Positions 54,699 to 63,855 of a stretch of DNA of 64,000 nucleotides are shown piece by piece. The position numbers and the translations under genes are program-made. Position 1 is the first letter of the stretch. The number at the start of each line of letters is the position of its first letter. Under the pieces are notes generated by a model that was not told the DNA's origin, did no database searches, and was given only the letters and a program-made list of their open reading frames with translations. Source of the stretch: Bifidobacterium myosotis (GTDB lineage Bacteria > Actinomycetota > Actinomycetes > Actinomycetales > Bifidobacteriaceae); contig NZ_MWWW01000002.1 in the NCBI RefSeq assembly GCF_002259745.1, positions 62,106-126,105 on the forward strand, given 5' to 3'.

Positions 54699-54878
54699 GC
54701 GCGGGAGCGAGTAGACTCGTATCGGTTTCGGTGAGCCGGACGCCCAACGCGCCCGGCGAGCCAGCGATAGTGAGATAAGCGGTATACGATAGCGGCCGCT
54801 GATGATCGATCGCCAACGGCGAGGGTCATCGGTTGGGCTCGACAAGGCCTCTCTAACAGGCAGACAGTAAGGATGGTT

Positions 54879-56066
54879 ATGGCCAAGAAGCGTGTTGTGG
54901 TGCTGTACGGCGGACGTGCGGATGAGCATTCGATCTCCTGCATCTCCACCGCCGGTGTGCTCAACGCCATGGATACCGAGCGTTTCGAGCCGATTCCGAT
55001 CGGCATTACCAAGGATGGCAAGTGGATCGTCGGCGGCGAGGACCCCCGCGGCTGGAATCTGGACGGCGGCGAGCTGCCGACCGTGAAGATTACGCCGGAA
55101 ACCCGTCCGGTGCTGCTGGACCCCTCCCTCGGCAAGGATGGCTTCCTCGTGGGGGAGCCCGGTGATCTGGGCTCGGCCGGGAACGGCTTTGACTCCAACG
55201 TCGTCAACACGTCCGACCCTGAAACGCATCATGCGGTCACTTCGCTCGGCCACGTCGATGCGGTGCTGCCGGTACTGCACGGCCCGTACGGCGAGGACGG
55301 TACGATTCAGGGCCTCCTCGAGATGATGGGCGTGCCGTACGTGGGCTGCGGCGTGTTCGCTTCGGCCGCATGCATGGACAAGCACTTCACCAAGGTGGTG
55401 CTCTCGGCAGCCGGTATCGCCACCGCGCCCGGCATCACCGTGGACGCGCGCAACTTCACCGCCTCCGATGTGCTGGCGCAGATTGATGAGGCTCAGCTCA
55501 CCTACCCGCTGTTCGTCAAGCCCTCGCGTGCCGGCTCCAGCTTCGGCGTGACCAAGGTCGAGGCCGCCGATGACCGCGAGACCCAGCTCGACCGTCTGAC
55601 CGCCGCCATCGCCGCCGGCGGCGAGCACGACTGGAAGGTGCTCATCGAGCAGGGCATCGACGGCCACGAGGTGGAATGCGCCGTGCTGTGCGCCAAGCCG
55701 GGCGACGAGCCGGAGGCCAGCTGGCCGGGCGAGATCGTGCTCGATCATCAGGACGACGACCAGTTCTACGACTTCGATTCCAAGTACATGGACGCCTCTG
55801 CCAGCCATGTGGAGGTGCCGGCCAACCTGCCGGTGAGCGTGCTGGAGGACGTGCGCGACGTGGCCCGTCGTGCCTTCAAGGCCGTGGACGGCGCCGGACT
55901 GAGCCGCGTGGACACCTTCGTGACGCCCGATGGGTCCGTGATAATCAACGAGATCAACACTATGCCCGGCTTCACGCCGATTTCGATGTATCCCAAGGCA
56001 TGGGAGGCCACCGGCGTGAGCTACACCGAGCTCATCACCCGCCTCATCGAGGGTGTGCTGCGCTAA
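54879..56066 (+). CDS. ddl: D-alanine--D-alanine ligase
   Basis: The 395-residue ATP-grasp enzyme makes the D-Ala-D-Ala end of peptidoglycan. Signatures are VVVLYGGRADEHSISCIS at the start, VLPVLHGPYGEDGTIQGLLE, FVKPSRAGSSFGVTKV and the C-terminal SVIINEINTMPGFTPISMYP. A Ser/Thr-Asp stretch after residue 90 (SDPETHHAVTSLGHVDA) is a mild insert. The ATG at 54879 fits the TAAGGA site; another ATG six bases upstream lies within it. Confidence 0.95.
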   Translation: MAKKRVVVLYGGRADEHSISCISTAGVLNAMDTERFEPIPIGITKDGKWIVGGEDPRGWNLDGGELPTVKITPETRPVLLDPSLGKDGFLVGEPGDLGSAGNGFDSNVVNTSDPETHHAVTSLGHVDAVLPVLHGPYGEDGTIQGLLEMMGVPYVGCGVFASAACMDKHFTKVVLSAAGIATAPGITVDARNFTASDVLAQIDEAQLTYPLFVKPSRAGSSFGVTKVEAADDRETQLDRLTAAIAAGGEHDWKVLIEQGIDGHEVECAVLCAKPGDEPEASWPGEIVLDHQDDDQFYDFDSKYMDASASHVEVPANLPVSVLEDVRDVARRAFKAVDGAGLSRVDTFVTPDGSVIINEINTMPGFTPISMYPKAWEATGVSYTELITRLIEGVLR

Positions 56067-56115
56067 CCGCCGTCCGCTTCGGGCCGGGGCGATTCCCGTC
56101 GCAGGCAATGTTGTC

Positions 56116-56151
56116 GAAAACGTACGCTGATTGATGTCGGCGTACGTTTTC
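56116..56151 (+). terminator. Terminator of ddl
   Basis: GAAAACGTACG pairs with CGTACGTTTTC, about 50 bases after the stop. The rest of 56067-56492 shows no gene; no TPP or other riboswitch core was recognised before the importer genes. Confidence 0.85.
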
Positions 56152-56492
56152 TCATATGTGCGGTTGTGTTTGCAGTGCGGTGATTGCCGCTGGTGGTATG
56201 CGTCAACAATTCTGCGTCAGCAATTCCGCGTTGGCGAGCGGCGAGCCGGCCATCATCCGTGTGACACATCGGCCGCAATCGTCACTAATTCACCGTGAGT
56301 TTCCTTTTGTTCAGCGAATGTACGGCAAACGGCGAAGAACGTTCACCTGCACGCCAGTGTCGTGACAGATAACCCTCATAACTTCTGTTTTTGGAATTAT
56401 GGGCCGCGCAAGTACAGCGCGAATCGACGCCCCGACTCCCAGGGTCCGGCCCCGATAGTCGGATCTGGATGCATGTTGAGAAAAGGAACATC

Positions 56493-57665
56493 ATGAAGAA
56501 CCTGCGTAAGATCGCGGCCGGCACCATTGCCGCCGTTCTGGCGTTCTCGATGGCTGCTTGCGGTTCGTCGAACGCCTCCAACAGCTCCGACTCCTCCTCC
56601 ACCTCCACCGGCAAGTCCGTGAAGGTCAACGAAAAGTCCGCCAAGGCCACCTCCCTCGCCGATTTCGGCACCATGGACGACCTCGTCAAGGCCGCCGAGG
56701 AAGAAGGCGCCCTGAACGTCATCGCCCTGCCGCACGACTGGTCCAACTACGGCGAGGTCATCGAGACCTTCAAGAAGAAGTACCCGAAGATCAAGGTCAC
56801 CGAGCTCAACCCGAACGCCTCCTCCAAGGAGGAGCTGGACGCCGCCAAGACCAACAAGGGCACCGACGCCGCTCCGGACGTCTTCGACGTCGGTCAGCAG
56901 ATCGCCGCCACCTCCACCGATTCCTTCGCCCCGTACAAGGTGCAGGCCTGGGACAAGATCCCGGATGAGAACAAGGACGCCAACGGCGCCTACTACGCCG
57001 ACTACACCGGCATCATGTCCATCGGCTGGAACAAGGACAAGTACGGCGACATCACCAAGATCGAGGATCTGCTCGACCCGAAGTTCGCCGGCACCGTGGC
57101 CCTCAACGGCAAGCCCGCCGAGGCCGGCGCCGCCTTCAACGGCTACCTGATGATCAACCAGCTGGCCGGCGGCGACATCAACAACCTGCAGCCCGGCCTC
57201 GACTTCTTCAAGAAGCTCAAGGACGCCGGCAACCTCACCACCGTTGACGTGACCAACGGCACCATCGACTCCGGCCAGACCGGCGTCGTGATGGACTGGA
57301 CCTACAACCAGGCCTCCTACAAGAAGGAGCTCAAGTCCAAGGGCGTGAACTGGGAGTACAAGACCTTCCCGAAGGCCCAGGTCGTGAGCTACTACAACCA
57401 GGCCATCAACGTGGACGCCCCGCACCCGGCCGCCGCCCGTCTGTGGGAGGAGTACCTGTACTCCGCCGAGGCCCAGAACCTGTGGTTCAAGGGTGGCGCC
57501 AACCCGGTGCTGCTCTCCTCCATGAAGGAAGACGGCACCGTCGATCAGGACACCCTGAAGGACGCCATCACCATCGAGGGCAAGCCGGTCTCCTACACCA
57601 ACGATGACGCCACCCGCATCACCGAGTGGCTGCAGAACAACTGGGACAAGACCATCGGCAACTGA
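56493..57665 (+). CDS. ABC importer substrate-binding lipoprotein (SBP family 1)
   Basis: The 390-residue protein has a lipoprotein signal (AAVLAFSMAAC, lipobox SMAAC) with a Ser linker. The body is of the polyamine/Fe(III)/thiamine type: EEEGALNVIALPHDWSNYGE, APDVFDVGQQIA, YTGIMSIGWNKDKYGD and TGVVMDWTYNQASY. It captures a small solute outside the membrane; the solute cannot be named. Codons end almost only in C or G, suggesting high expression. Two permease genes and an ATPase gene follow. The end repeats GGCAACCTAA-like units across the stop codon. Confidence 0.9.
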   Translation: MKNLRKIAAGTIAAVLAFSMAACGSSNASNSSDSSSTSTGKSVKVNEKSAKATSLADFGTMDDLVKAAEEEGALNVIALPHDWSNYGEVIETFKKKYPKIKVTELNPNASSKEELDAAKTNKGTDAAPDVFDVGQQIAATSTDSFAPYKVQAWDKIPDENKDANGAYYADYTGIMSIGWNKDKYGDITKIEDLLDPKFAGTVALNGKPAEAGAAFNGYLMINQLAGGDINNLQPGLDFFKKLKDAGNLTTVDVTNGTIDSGQTGVVMDWTYNQASYKKELKSKGVNWEYKTFPKAQVVSYYNQAINVDAPHPAAARLWEEYLYSAEAQNLWFKGGANPVLLSSMKEDGTVDQDTLKDAITIEGKPVSYTNDDATRITEWLQNNWDKTIGN

Positions 57666-57690
57666 GCCTAAGGCAACCTAAGGCAACCGA
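57656..57690 (+). repeat. Short tandem repeats over the binding-protein gene stop codon
   Basis: GGCAACTGAGCCTAA, GGCAACCTAA and GGCAACCGAA run in sequence; the first contains Gly-Asn-TGA. Confidence 0.75.
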
Positions 57691-57694
57691 ACCC

Positions 57695-58627
57695 ATGACT
57701 GCTGCAATCGCACAGAACGGACCTGCCACCGCCAAGGTGGCGGGTCCGTCCGCTAACTCCAGCTCCTCCACGCTGGCCCGGCACCGTCAGGAACTCGGCA
57801 CCATCGCCGTCACCCTGCCGTTCTTCGCCTACACCGCGTGCTTCCTGCTCGCGCCCACCGTGATCGTGATCATCGGCGCGTTCCAGACCCGTGACGGCGG
57901 CTTCACGCTCGCCAACTTCAACAAGCTGTTCGAAGCCAACACGATCTCCGCGTTCGTTACCTCCATCCTCGTGTCCATCGTCTCCTCGGTGATCGGCGCG
58001 GTGGTGGGTGGCCTCGCCTCGTACGCCCTCGTGATCGGCGCCAAGCCGAACGGCCTGATGCGTCGCCTCGTCTCCGCCATCTCCTCCGTGCTCGCCCAGT
58101 TCGGTGGTGTGATGCTCGCCTTCGCGTTCATCGCCACCATCGGCATCAACGGCATCGGCACGATGCTCATCAAGCAGCTGACCGGACTGGTCGTCAACCC
58201 GAACTGGCTCAGCTCGCTGCCGGGCCTCGTGACCGTGTACTGCTACTTCCAGATCCCGCTGATGATCATCATCTTCCTGCCGGCGGTCGATTCGATCCGT
58301 CCGCAGTGGCGTGAGGCCTGCGAGTCTCTGGGCGGCAGCACCTTCCAGTACTGGACCCGCGTGGCGCTGCCGATTCTGGCGCCGCGCTTCATCTCCGCGT
58401 TCCTGCTGCTGTTCGCCTCCGCGTTCTCCGCGTACGCCACCGCGGCCGCCCTGTTCTCCCAGCGCTCGATCCTCGTGCCGCTGATGATCCAGGGCGCCAT
58501 GCGTAACGAGATGGACCCGAACCAGCAGGGCTTCGCCCAGGTGCTGGCGTTCGCAATGATCATCGTCGTGGCCATCGTGATGCTGCTGAGCCACGCTGTG
58601 GAAAAGAGGGCCGGACGTTGGCAGTGA
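57695..58627 (+). CDS. ABC importer permease 1
   Basis: The 310-residue protein has six membrane segments, from LGTIAVTLPFFAYTACFLLA to MIIVVAIVMLLSHAV, and the cytoplasmic EAA loop REACESLGGSTFQYWTRVAL followed by PILAPRFI, which docks on the ATPase. The Ser-rich N-terminal tail (SANSSSSTLARH) is unusual in length. The next permease gene overlaps by ten bases. Confidence 0.9.
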   Translation: MTAAIAQNGPATAKVAGPSANSSSSTLARHRQELGTIAVTLPFFAYTACFLLAPTVIVIIGAFQTRDGGFTLANFNKLFEANTISAFVTSILVSIVSSVIGAVVGGLASYALVIGAKPNGLMRRLVSAISSVLAQFGGVMLAFAFIATIGINGIGTMLIKQLTGLVVNPNWLSSLPGLVTVYCYFQIPLMIIIFLPAVDSIRPQWREACESLGGSTFQYWTRVALPILAPRFISAFLLLFASAFSAYATAAALFSQRSILVPLMIQGAMRNEMDPNQQGFAQVLAFAMIIVVAIVMLLSHAVEKRAGRWQ

Positions 58628-59562
58628 ACGAAACCTCCGCGACTGCTGCAAACGCTGCCGTCGTAGCCAAGACCGGAGCCACCGGTTCGACCGGTTCCGC
58701 CGGCACTGGCACTACCGGCACGGTCGGCACTAAGCCGCCGCAGCTGCGCGCCGCACGCATCCGCAAGCAGAGCGTCATCAAGTTCGTCATCCTGTTCATC
58801 ACGCTGGCGTTCCTGTTCGTGCCGCTCTTCTCGATGCTCATCTTCACCCTGCGCCACCCGCTGTCCGGCCGCTGGTCCGCCGCGCCGTGGATCGCGATCT
58901 TCACCGGCAACGGCGAGTCGCTGGGCGCCGACCTGACCGTGCTGTGGCAGGGCATCGGCACCTCGCTGGCCCTGTGCGTGGTCACCGTCGTGATCATGCT
59001 GCTGCTCATGGTGCCCACGATGGTCATCGTCCATATCCGCTCCAAGGCGCTGGAACGCGCGATCGAGTGGGTCGCCACTCTGCCGCTGACCATCCCGGCC
59101 ATCGTGCTCGTGGTGGGTCTCGGCCCGATCTACCGCTGGCTGTCGGCGGACGTGCTGAGCACCAACCCGATCTGGCTGTGCTTCGCCTACGTGATCCTCG
59201 TGATGCCGTTCGCCTTCCGCGCCATCGCCGTGGGCCTCAACTCCATCGACGTCAAGACCCTGGTCGAGGCTTCCCGCTCGCTCGGCGCTTCGTGGCCGAA
59301 GGTGTTCTTCCGTGTGATCATCCCGAACCTGTGGCAGTCGATCCTGTCCGCCTCGTTCATCTCCATCGCCGTGGTGCTGGGCGAATACACCGTCGCCTCG
59401 CTGCTCGGCCGTATGAACCTTCAGGTCGCGCTCTACCAGCTCGGCCAGTCCAACTCCCAGATCTCCACCGCCATGTCGTTGCTTGCGTTGCTCTTCGGCG
59501 TGGTTCTGCTCGTCGCGCTCGACCTCATTTCCGATGCGATGCGCAAGTCGAAGGAAAGCTAA
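58618..59562 (+). CDS. ABC importer permease 2
   Basis: The 314-residue protein has an N-terminal Thr/Gly tail (GATGSTGSAGTGTTGTVGT), six membrane segments and the EAA loop LVEASRSLGASWPKVFFRVI followed by IPNLWQSI. The start is a TTG at 58618 (AAGAGGG seven bases upstream) or the GTG at 58624, both inside the end of permease 1, so translation is coupled. The ATPase gene follows after six bases. Confidence 0.88.
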   Translation: MAVNETSATAANAAVVAKTGATGSTGSAGTGTTGTVGTKPPQLRAARIRKQSVIKFVILFITLAFLFVPLFSMLIFTLRHPLSGRWSAAPWIAIFTGNGESLGADLTVLWQGIGTSLALCVVTVVIMLLLMVPTMVIVHIRSKALERAIEWVATLPLTIPAIVLVVGLGPIYRWLSADVLSTNPIWLCFAYVILVMPFAFRAIAVGLNSIDVKTLVEASRSLGASWPKVFFRVIIPNLWQSILSASFISIAVVLGEYTVASLLGRMNLQVALYQLGQSNSQISTAMSLLALLFGVVLLVALDLISDAMRKSKES

Positions 59563-59568
59563 CCAATC

Positions 59569-60798
59569 ATGACCGTTGATGAGAAGACCCTCGCCACCCC
59601 GGCCCAGACCGAGGACGAGTTCAAGAATGATCCGACCGCCACGCTGCAGGGCGTCAAGGCCAAGGACGTGACCAAGGCCGCCAAGAAGCTGCTCAAGGAG
59701 TCCGCGGAACGCGGCGGCGGCTCCATCCAGATGCAGGATGTCGTCAAGATCTACCCCGGTTCCACCGTGCACGCCCTCGACGACTTCAACCTTGACATCA
59801 AGCCGGGCGAGATGGTCGTGCTGCTCGGCGGCTCCGGCTGCGGCAAGTCCACCGCCCTCCGCTCCCTCGCCGGTCTGGAGGACATCCAGGGCGGCCGCAT
59901 CATGGTCGGCGGACAGGACGTGACCGGCGTGCCGGTCAACAAGCGCGAGATGGCCATGGTGTTCCAGGCCTACTCCCTCTTCCCGCACATGACCGCGCTC
60001 GAGAACGTGGCCTTCGGCCTCGAGGTGCGCGGCGTGGGCAAGGAGGAGCGCCGTCGCATCGCGATGGAACAGCTCGAGCTCGTAGGCCTCAAGGATCAGG
60101 CCAAGAAGTACACCCAGCAGATGTCCGGCGGCCAGCAGCAGCGTGTGGCTTTGGCCCGCGCACTGGCCATCAAGCCGCGCGTGCTGCTGCTTGACGAGCC
60201 GCTGTCCGCTCTGGACGCCAAGGTGCGTGTGCAGCTGCGCGACGAGATCCGCCGCATCCAGCTCAACACCGGCACCACCACCGTGTTCGTGACCCACGAT
60301 CAGGAGGAGGCACTGGCAGTGGCCGACCGTATCGGCGTGATGAACCACGGCCGCATCGAGCAGATCGCCGCCCCGCAGGACCTGTACCAGCGCCCGGCCA
60401 CCGAGTACGTGGCCACGTTCATCGGTCTGACCAACCGTCTGCCCGGTGCCTCCAACGGCGAGGAGGCGGTGGTCTTCGGCCAGCGTCTGCCGCTGCTGCC
60501 GAACTCCGCCACCGGCGACTCCGTGGCCGTGCTCGTGCGTCCGGAGAACCTCACGCTGGCCCTGCCTTCGCAGCATGACTCCAACATCGGCGAGCACGCC
60601 CGCGTGGAAGTCATCCACTTCCTCGGCTCCCTGGTGCGCGTGGACACCGTCATCACCTCCGGCGAATTCCAGCGCTGGAACAAGGGCGAACAGCTCAAGG
60701 TGACCGTGCAGCTGCCCGCCAACGAGCTGCCGGCCGGCCTCGCTACCGGTGACGAGGTGGTCGTCACGCCGCGTGCCGTGGCTGCCCTCGCCTGCTGA
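59569..60798 (+). CDS. ABC importer ATP-binding protein
   Basis: The 409-residue ATPase has a helical N-terminal extension of about 50 residues before the domain. It then has Walker A LLGGSGCGKSTALRSL, the Q-loop MVFQAYSLFPHMT, the signature QMSGGQQQRVALARAL, Walker B VLLLDEPLSALD, switch His in VFVTHDQEEAL, and a C-terminal TOBE domain (SVAVLVRPENLTLAL). This is the polyamine/iron/MalK group. It completes the importer with the three upstream genes. Confidence 0.93.
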   Translation: MTVDEKTLATPAQTEDEFKNDPTATLQGVKAKDVTKAAKKLLKESAERGGGSIQMQDVVKIYPGSTVHALDDFNLDIKPGEMVVLLGGSGCGKSTALRSLAGLEDIQGGRIMVGGQDVTGVPVNKREMAMVFQAYSLFPHMTALENVAFGLEVRGVGKEERRRIAMEQLELVGLKDQAKKYTQQMSGGQQQRVALARALAIKPRVLLLDEPLSALDAKVRVQLRDEIRRIQLNTGTTTVFVTHDQEEALAVADRIGVMNHGRIEQIAAPQDLYQRPATEYVATFIGLTNRLPGASNGEEAVVFGQRLPLLPNSATGDSVAVLVRPENLTLALPSQHDSNIGEHARVEVIHFLGSLVRVDTVITSGEFQRWNKGEQLKVTVQLPANELPAGLATGDEVVVTPRAVAALAC

Positions 60799-60849
60799 TT
60801 TCGGCCGGTATCCGGCGCCTCACGCTTGAACGCGGAATTGGCGTCTATC

Positions 60850-60880
60850 AGGGGTCGCGCGATTGTGCGCGGCCCCTTTT
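60850..60880 (+). terminator. Terminator of the ABC importer operon
   Basis: AGGGGTCGCGC pairs with GCGCGGCCCCTT, followed by TTT, 50 bases after the ATPase stop. Confidence 0.85.
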
Positions 60881-60979
60881 GCGTATTGACGGTATTGCGC
60901 GGTATCGCGCGCGTAGGGATGATTCGTGCGCGATTCGTGCGTGATACCGTGCGTTTGGCGTTGCGTTCGGTGTTGCGTT

Positions 60980-61030
60980 TGCATTCCATATGATGCGACC
61001 TGATGCGACATCATTCGACATGATGCGACG
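60980..61030 (+). repeat. Iterated TGATGCGAC words upstream of the CPBP protease gene
   Basis: TATGATGCGACC, TGATGCGACA, TCATTCGACA and TGATGCGACG follow one another. The 399-bp gap 60799-61197 contains this array, GTGCG-rich simple sequence and no gene. Confidence 0.65.
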
Positions 61031-61197
61031 GCGCGCTATGCCGCCTCAATCACTCTGAGGGATGAACTTGATTCGCCTTGGAATCACTGGGAAATCGCTC
61101 TGAAGAATGAGCGCGAGTGCAGTATCCGTCCCTTATTCTGAATCATGACAGGCATACGAGATCGGTACTGTCGAACCAGTGAAGATAGGGGAACCAC

Positions 61198-62340
61198 ATG
61201 AACGAGACAATGCCGTCCGCTCCGGAAATGCAGCCGCAGCAGGACAACACTCAGCCATCGCAACCTGTGGCGCAACACAATATCCCGCAGACTGATACAT
61301 CGCCCGGTGCACATCAGCCGCAGCCGTCCGATCCGCGCTCGACACAGCATTCCCGTCAGGGACGCGATTGGCTGGCCATCGCCCGCCGGCGGTTCTCGCT
61401 CATCGGAGCCACAATCGTGGCAATGATGCTGATCTGGCTTGCGGCGGGCGAAATAGGCTGGGCCATCCTACGCTCGGTATTCGGCGATGATGCGCCGATG
61501 TGGGCGACGGTCCTGGTTTCTTCCGGAACGATATACCTGATCGCCATGCCGTTGAGCATGCTCATCGCCACGCGCGTGCCGGTGCTGCGCACCGCCCAAT
61601 ACCCCATGCGTGCCGGCGAGTTCCTCCGTATTCTCATCATGGTCGTGGCGGTCGGATACGTCGGCAATATTATCGGCACGGTACTGTCGTTGGTGCTGAG
61701 CCAGGGACAGTCCTCGAATCGAATCGTCGACATTCTCGCTGGCGGTGACTGGTGGGTCAACGTACTGTTCATCGTCGTGCTCGCGCCGATTTTCGAGGAG
61801 TGGATGTTCCGTCAGCAAATCATCTCCCGGTTGCGCCGATATGGCGAAAAGACGGCGATCCTGTATTCGGCTCTGGCGTTCGGTCTGTTCCACTACAACC
61901 TGTACCAGTTCTTCTACGCCTTCGGCATGGGCCTCCTCCTCGGGTACGTGTATACGCGCACCTCGCGTCTGCGTTATCCGATACTCATGCACATGTTGTT
62001 CAATCTCAACGGTTCGGTGGTGGGGCCGCTGATCATCCGGCAGGTCGATCCTCGCCTCTTTGACGGTTCCACGAGCAACGAGGAGCTTCTGCGTTTGGTG
62101 CAGACGGCGGATGCAAGGCTGGCTGGACTCGGTTATTACTCCCTCTACGTCATGGTGCTGCTCGCACTGACCATCGCCGGTATCGTGCTGCTCATCGTCA
62201 AGCGCAAGAGCTGGGAGTTCTACACGGCACCCGAGGAACTGCCCGCAGGGTGTGTGACGCGTACGGCGTACGGCAACATCGGTACGATCAGCTATCTGCT
62301 GCTCACCATAGCTCTGACGGTTGTGGCGCTGCTGATGTGA
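61198..62340 (+). CDS. CPBP-family intramembrane metalloprotease (CAAX/Abi type)
   Basis: The 380-residue protein has a Gln/Pro-rich cytoplasmic tail of about 55 residues, then about eight membrane segments. The catalytic motifs are EExxxR (FEEWMFRQQII), the FxxxH-like FGLFHYNLYQFF and HMLFNLNG. Family members cleave prenylated or bacteriocin-related peptides or act in immunity to self-made peptides; no peptide gene is seen nearby. A convergent terminator separates it from the MscS gene. Confidence 0.88.
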   Translation: MNETMPSAPEMQPQQDNTQPSQPVAQHNIPQTDTSPGAHQPQPSDPRSTQHSRQGRDWLAIARRRFSLIGATIVAMMLIWLAAGEIGWAILRSVFGDDAPMWATVLVSSGTIYLIAMPLSMLIATRVPVLRTAQYPMRAGEFLRILIMVVAVGYVGNIIGTVLSLVLSQGQSSNRIVDILAGGDWWVNVLFIVVLAPIFEEWMFRQQIISRLRRYGEKTAILYSALAFGLFHYNLYQFFYAFGMGLLLGYVYTRTSRLRYPILMHMLFNLNGSVVGPLIIRQVDPRLFDGSTSNEELLRLVQTADARLAGLGYYSLYVMVLLALTIAGIVLLIVKRKSWEFYTAPEELPAGCVTRTAYGNIGTISYLLLTIALTVVALLM

Positions 62341-62456
62341 GCCGATTCCCTCGGATCGGACGATTGCTGGGCTGACGGAACCGTATCCGGATTGCTTCCG
62401 GAGCGCATCCGGGTCTGCGATTGGAACCGACAGCGTGATACAGCGATTACAGCAGA

Positions 62457-62500
62457 TATGGCAGTGGCTCCCTCTTATCGGAAGGGAGCCACTGCCATAT
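62457..62500. terminator. Bidirectional terminator between CPBP and MscS genes
   Basis: ATATGGCAGTGGCTCCCT and its near-complement make a perfect 17-bp stem between two convergent genes. Confidence 0.85.
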
Positions 62501-62547
62501 CTTGCGCTAGCGGAGTATCACGCCCAGTCGGAACACGGGAACGATGG

Positions 62548-63345
62548 TCACAGATTGTGGGCCGAGCCGCCGTCCTCCACCAGATAATCCGGCGCGGGCG
62601 AGGCGATGGCCCGTGCGGCGCGATCGCGCGCGGTCGAGAGCAGTACGCCGGGGCGCACGAACAGCAGCACCTGACCGGTCATGCCGTACGGCGAGAAGCC
62701 GGTGAACTTGACCAGCGGCGGCTGCCCCTCGAGGGCCATATCGGCGGTGGCCTGCGTGACGCGCGCGAGGATGTCGCGGCTCACCTCGGCCGGGTCGCTG
62801 GAGGCCTTGGCGGTGAACTCAAGCGTCACCATGCCCTCGCTCGACGGCGTGAGCTTGGTCAGGGCCGCGGTGTTGAGGATGGAATTCGGGATGACCATGC
62901 GGTCGCCGCCACGCGTCTCGATCATCGAATGACGCCAGGTGATGTCCACCACGGTACCGGTGGTGCCTTGGATGGTCACCAGATCGCCGGGCTGGATCAC
63001 GCGGCCCAGCATGAGTCCGAAGCCGCCGATCACGTTGGCGATGGTGTCCTTGAGACCCAGCGAAATCGCCACACCTCCGATGCCGAGGGCGGTGACCAAT
63101 GTGGTGGGGTTGATGCCGAACACCGGCTGCAGCACCATCGCCACAGCCGCAGTCCAGATCACCACGCGCATCAGGTTGATGAAGATCGAAGCGCTGGGGA
63201 TCTGTGACTTGTCAAGCGCCTTGCGCAGCAGTCGGCTGACGATGTGGTCGGCCACGAACGCCACGACCAGCACCAGTACCAGCCAGATGAGCTTGCCGGC
63301 GTTCGTCTGCAGCCAGCCTGCCATGAAGTATCTGAAATCGGTCAT
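62548..63345 (-). CDS. Small-conductance mechanosensitive channel (MscS family)
   Basis: The 265-residue channel releases solutes on hypo-osmotic shock. It has three membrane segments, the pore helix region ALGIGGVAISLGLKDTIANV followed by IGGFGLMLGRVIQPGD, and the beta domain VVDITWRHSMIETRGGDRMV, IPNS. The ATG at 63345 (MTDFRYFMAGWLQTNAGKLI) is chosen; upstream in-frame codons are unlikely. Confidence 0.92.
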   Translation of the reverse strand: MTDFRYFMAGWLQTNAGKLIWLVLVLVVAFVADHIVSRLLRKALDKSQIPSASIFINLMRVVIWTAAVAMVLQPVFGINPTTLVTALGIGGVAISLGLKDTIANVIGGFGLMLGRVIQPGDLVTIQGTTGTVVDITWRHSMIETRGGDRMVIPNSILNTAALTKLTPSSEGMVTLEFTAKASSDPAEVSRDILARVTQATADMALEGQPPLVKFTGFSPYGMTGQVLLFVRPGVLLSTARDRAARAIASPAPDYLVEDGGSAHNL

Positions 63346-63446
63346 ATGGTCACCGTAACAGCCCGGCGGAACAGGGGCGTCATGGCATTGTTTCTGCGGG
63401 CTCGATGCGGTATCGATGGGTCGTGAAGCAGGTCTGGCGGAGGTGG

Positions 63447-63545
63447 GAGTCCGGGCCGTTTTACGGGGTTGAGGTTGAGTCCGGGTCGCCTTACCGGGTT
63501 GAGTCCGGCTGTCCCACGGGTTGAGTCCGGGCCGTTCCACGGGTT
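63447..63545 (+). repeat. Four tandem units of about 22-25 bp with GTTGAGTCCGGG
   Basis: GAGTCCGGGCCGTTTTACGG, GTTGAGTCCGGGTCGCC, GTTGAGTCCGGCTGTCCC and GTTGAGTCCGGGCCGTTCC follow each other upstream of the MscS gene. Confidence 0.8.
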
Positions 63546-63702
63546 CTGGGCATATCCCTACCATCTGGCTGGCCTGCTGGCCGGTTCTGGGCATATTCGT
63601 ACCTTAAGCAAGCCAAAATCGACTCCTTATGGTGGTCATATGCCCAGAACCGTCTATATGAGGCCTGTATGCCCAGAATAAGTGGTAGGGATATGCCCAG
63701 AA
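63543..63702. repeat. Nested palindrome, word TTCTGGGCATATCCCTACC
   Basis: The word occurs directly at 63543 and (shorter) at 63584, and inverted at 63637, 63668 and 63682-63702, giving nested arms over 160 bp. Further on, CGGTCATTTG repeats near 63779-63820. The gap 63346-63855 holds no gene. Confidence 0.85.
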
Positions 63703-63855
63703 TGCGCGTGAGCGAATGCTGGACTGCGAGACCCAGGTTTGGATGAACCGAAAACAGACATTCGGCAGACCATATTTCGGTCATTTGCTCATTCGGACGT
63801 TTCGGTCATTTGGTCATTTGGACATGCCCTGCATAAGTTCCGGCATCCGCCGAGG

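Noticed and set aside
53718..56108. Nearly 800-codon minus-strand frame under gpsA and ddl
   Set aside because: Both plus-strand genes are certain, and the antisense product has no recognisable domain.
56285..56492. TPP or other riboswitch before the ABC importer
   Set aside because: The thiamine-box cores (CTGAGA, ACCTGA) are absent and no other aptamer could be recognised.
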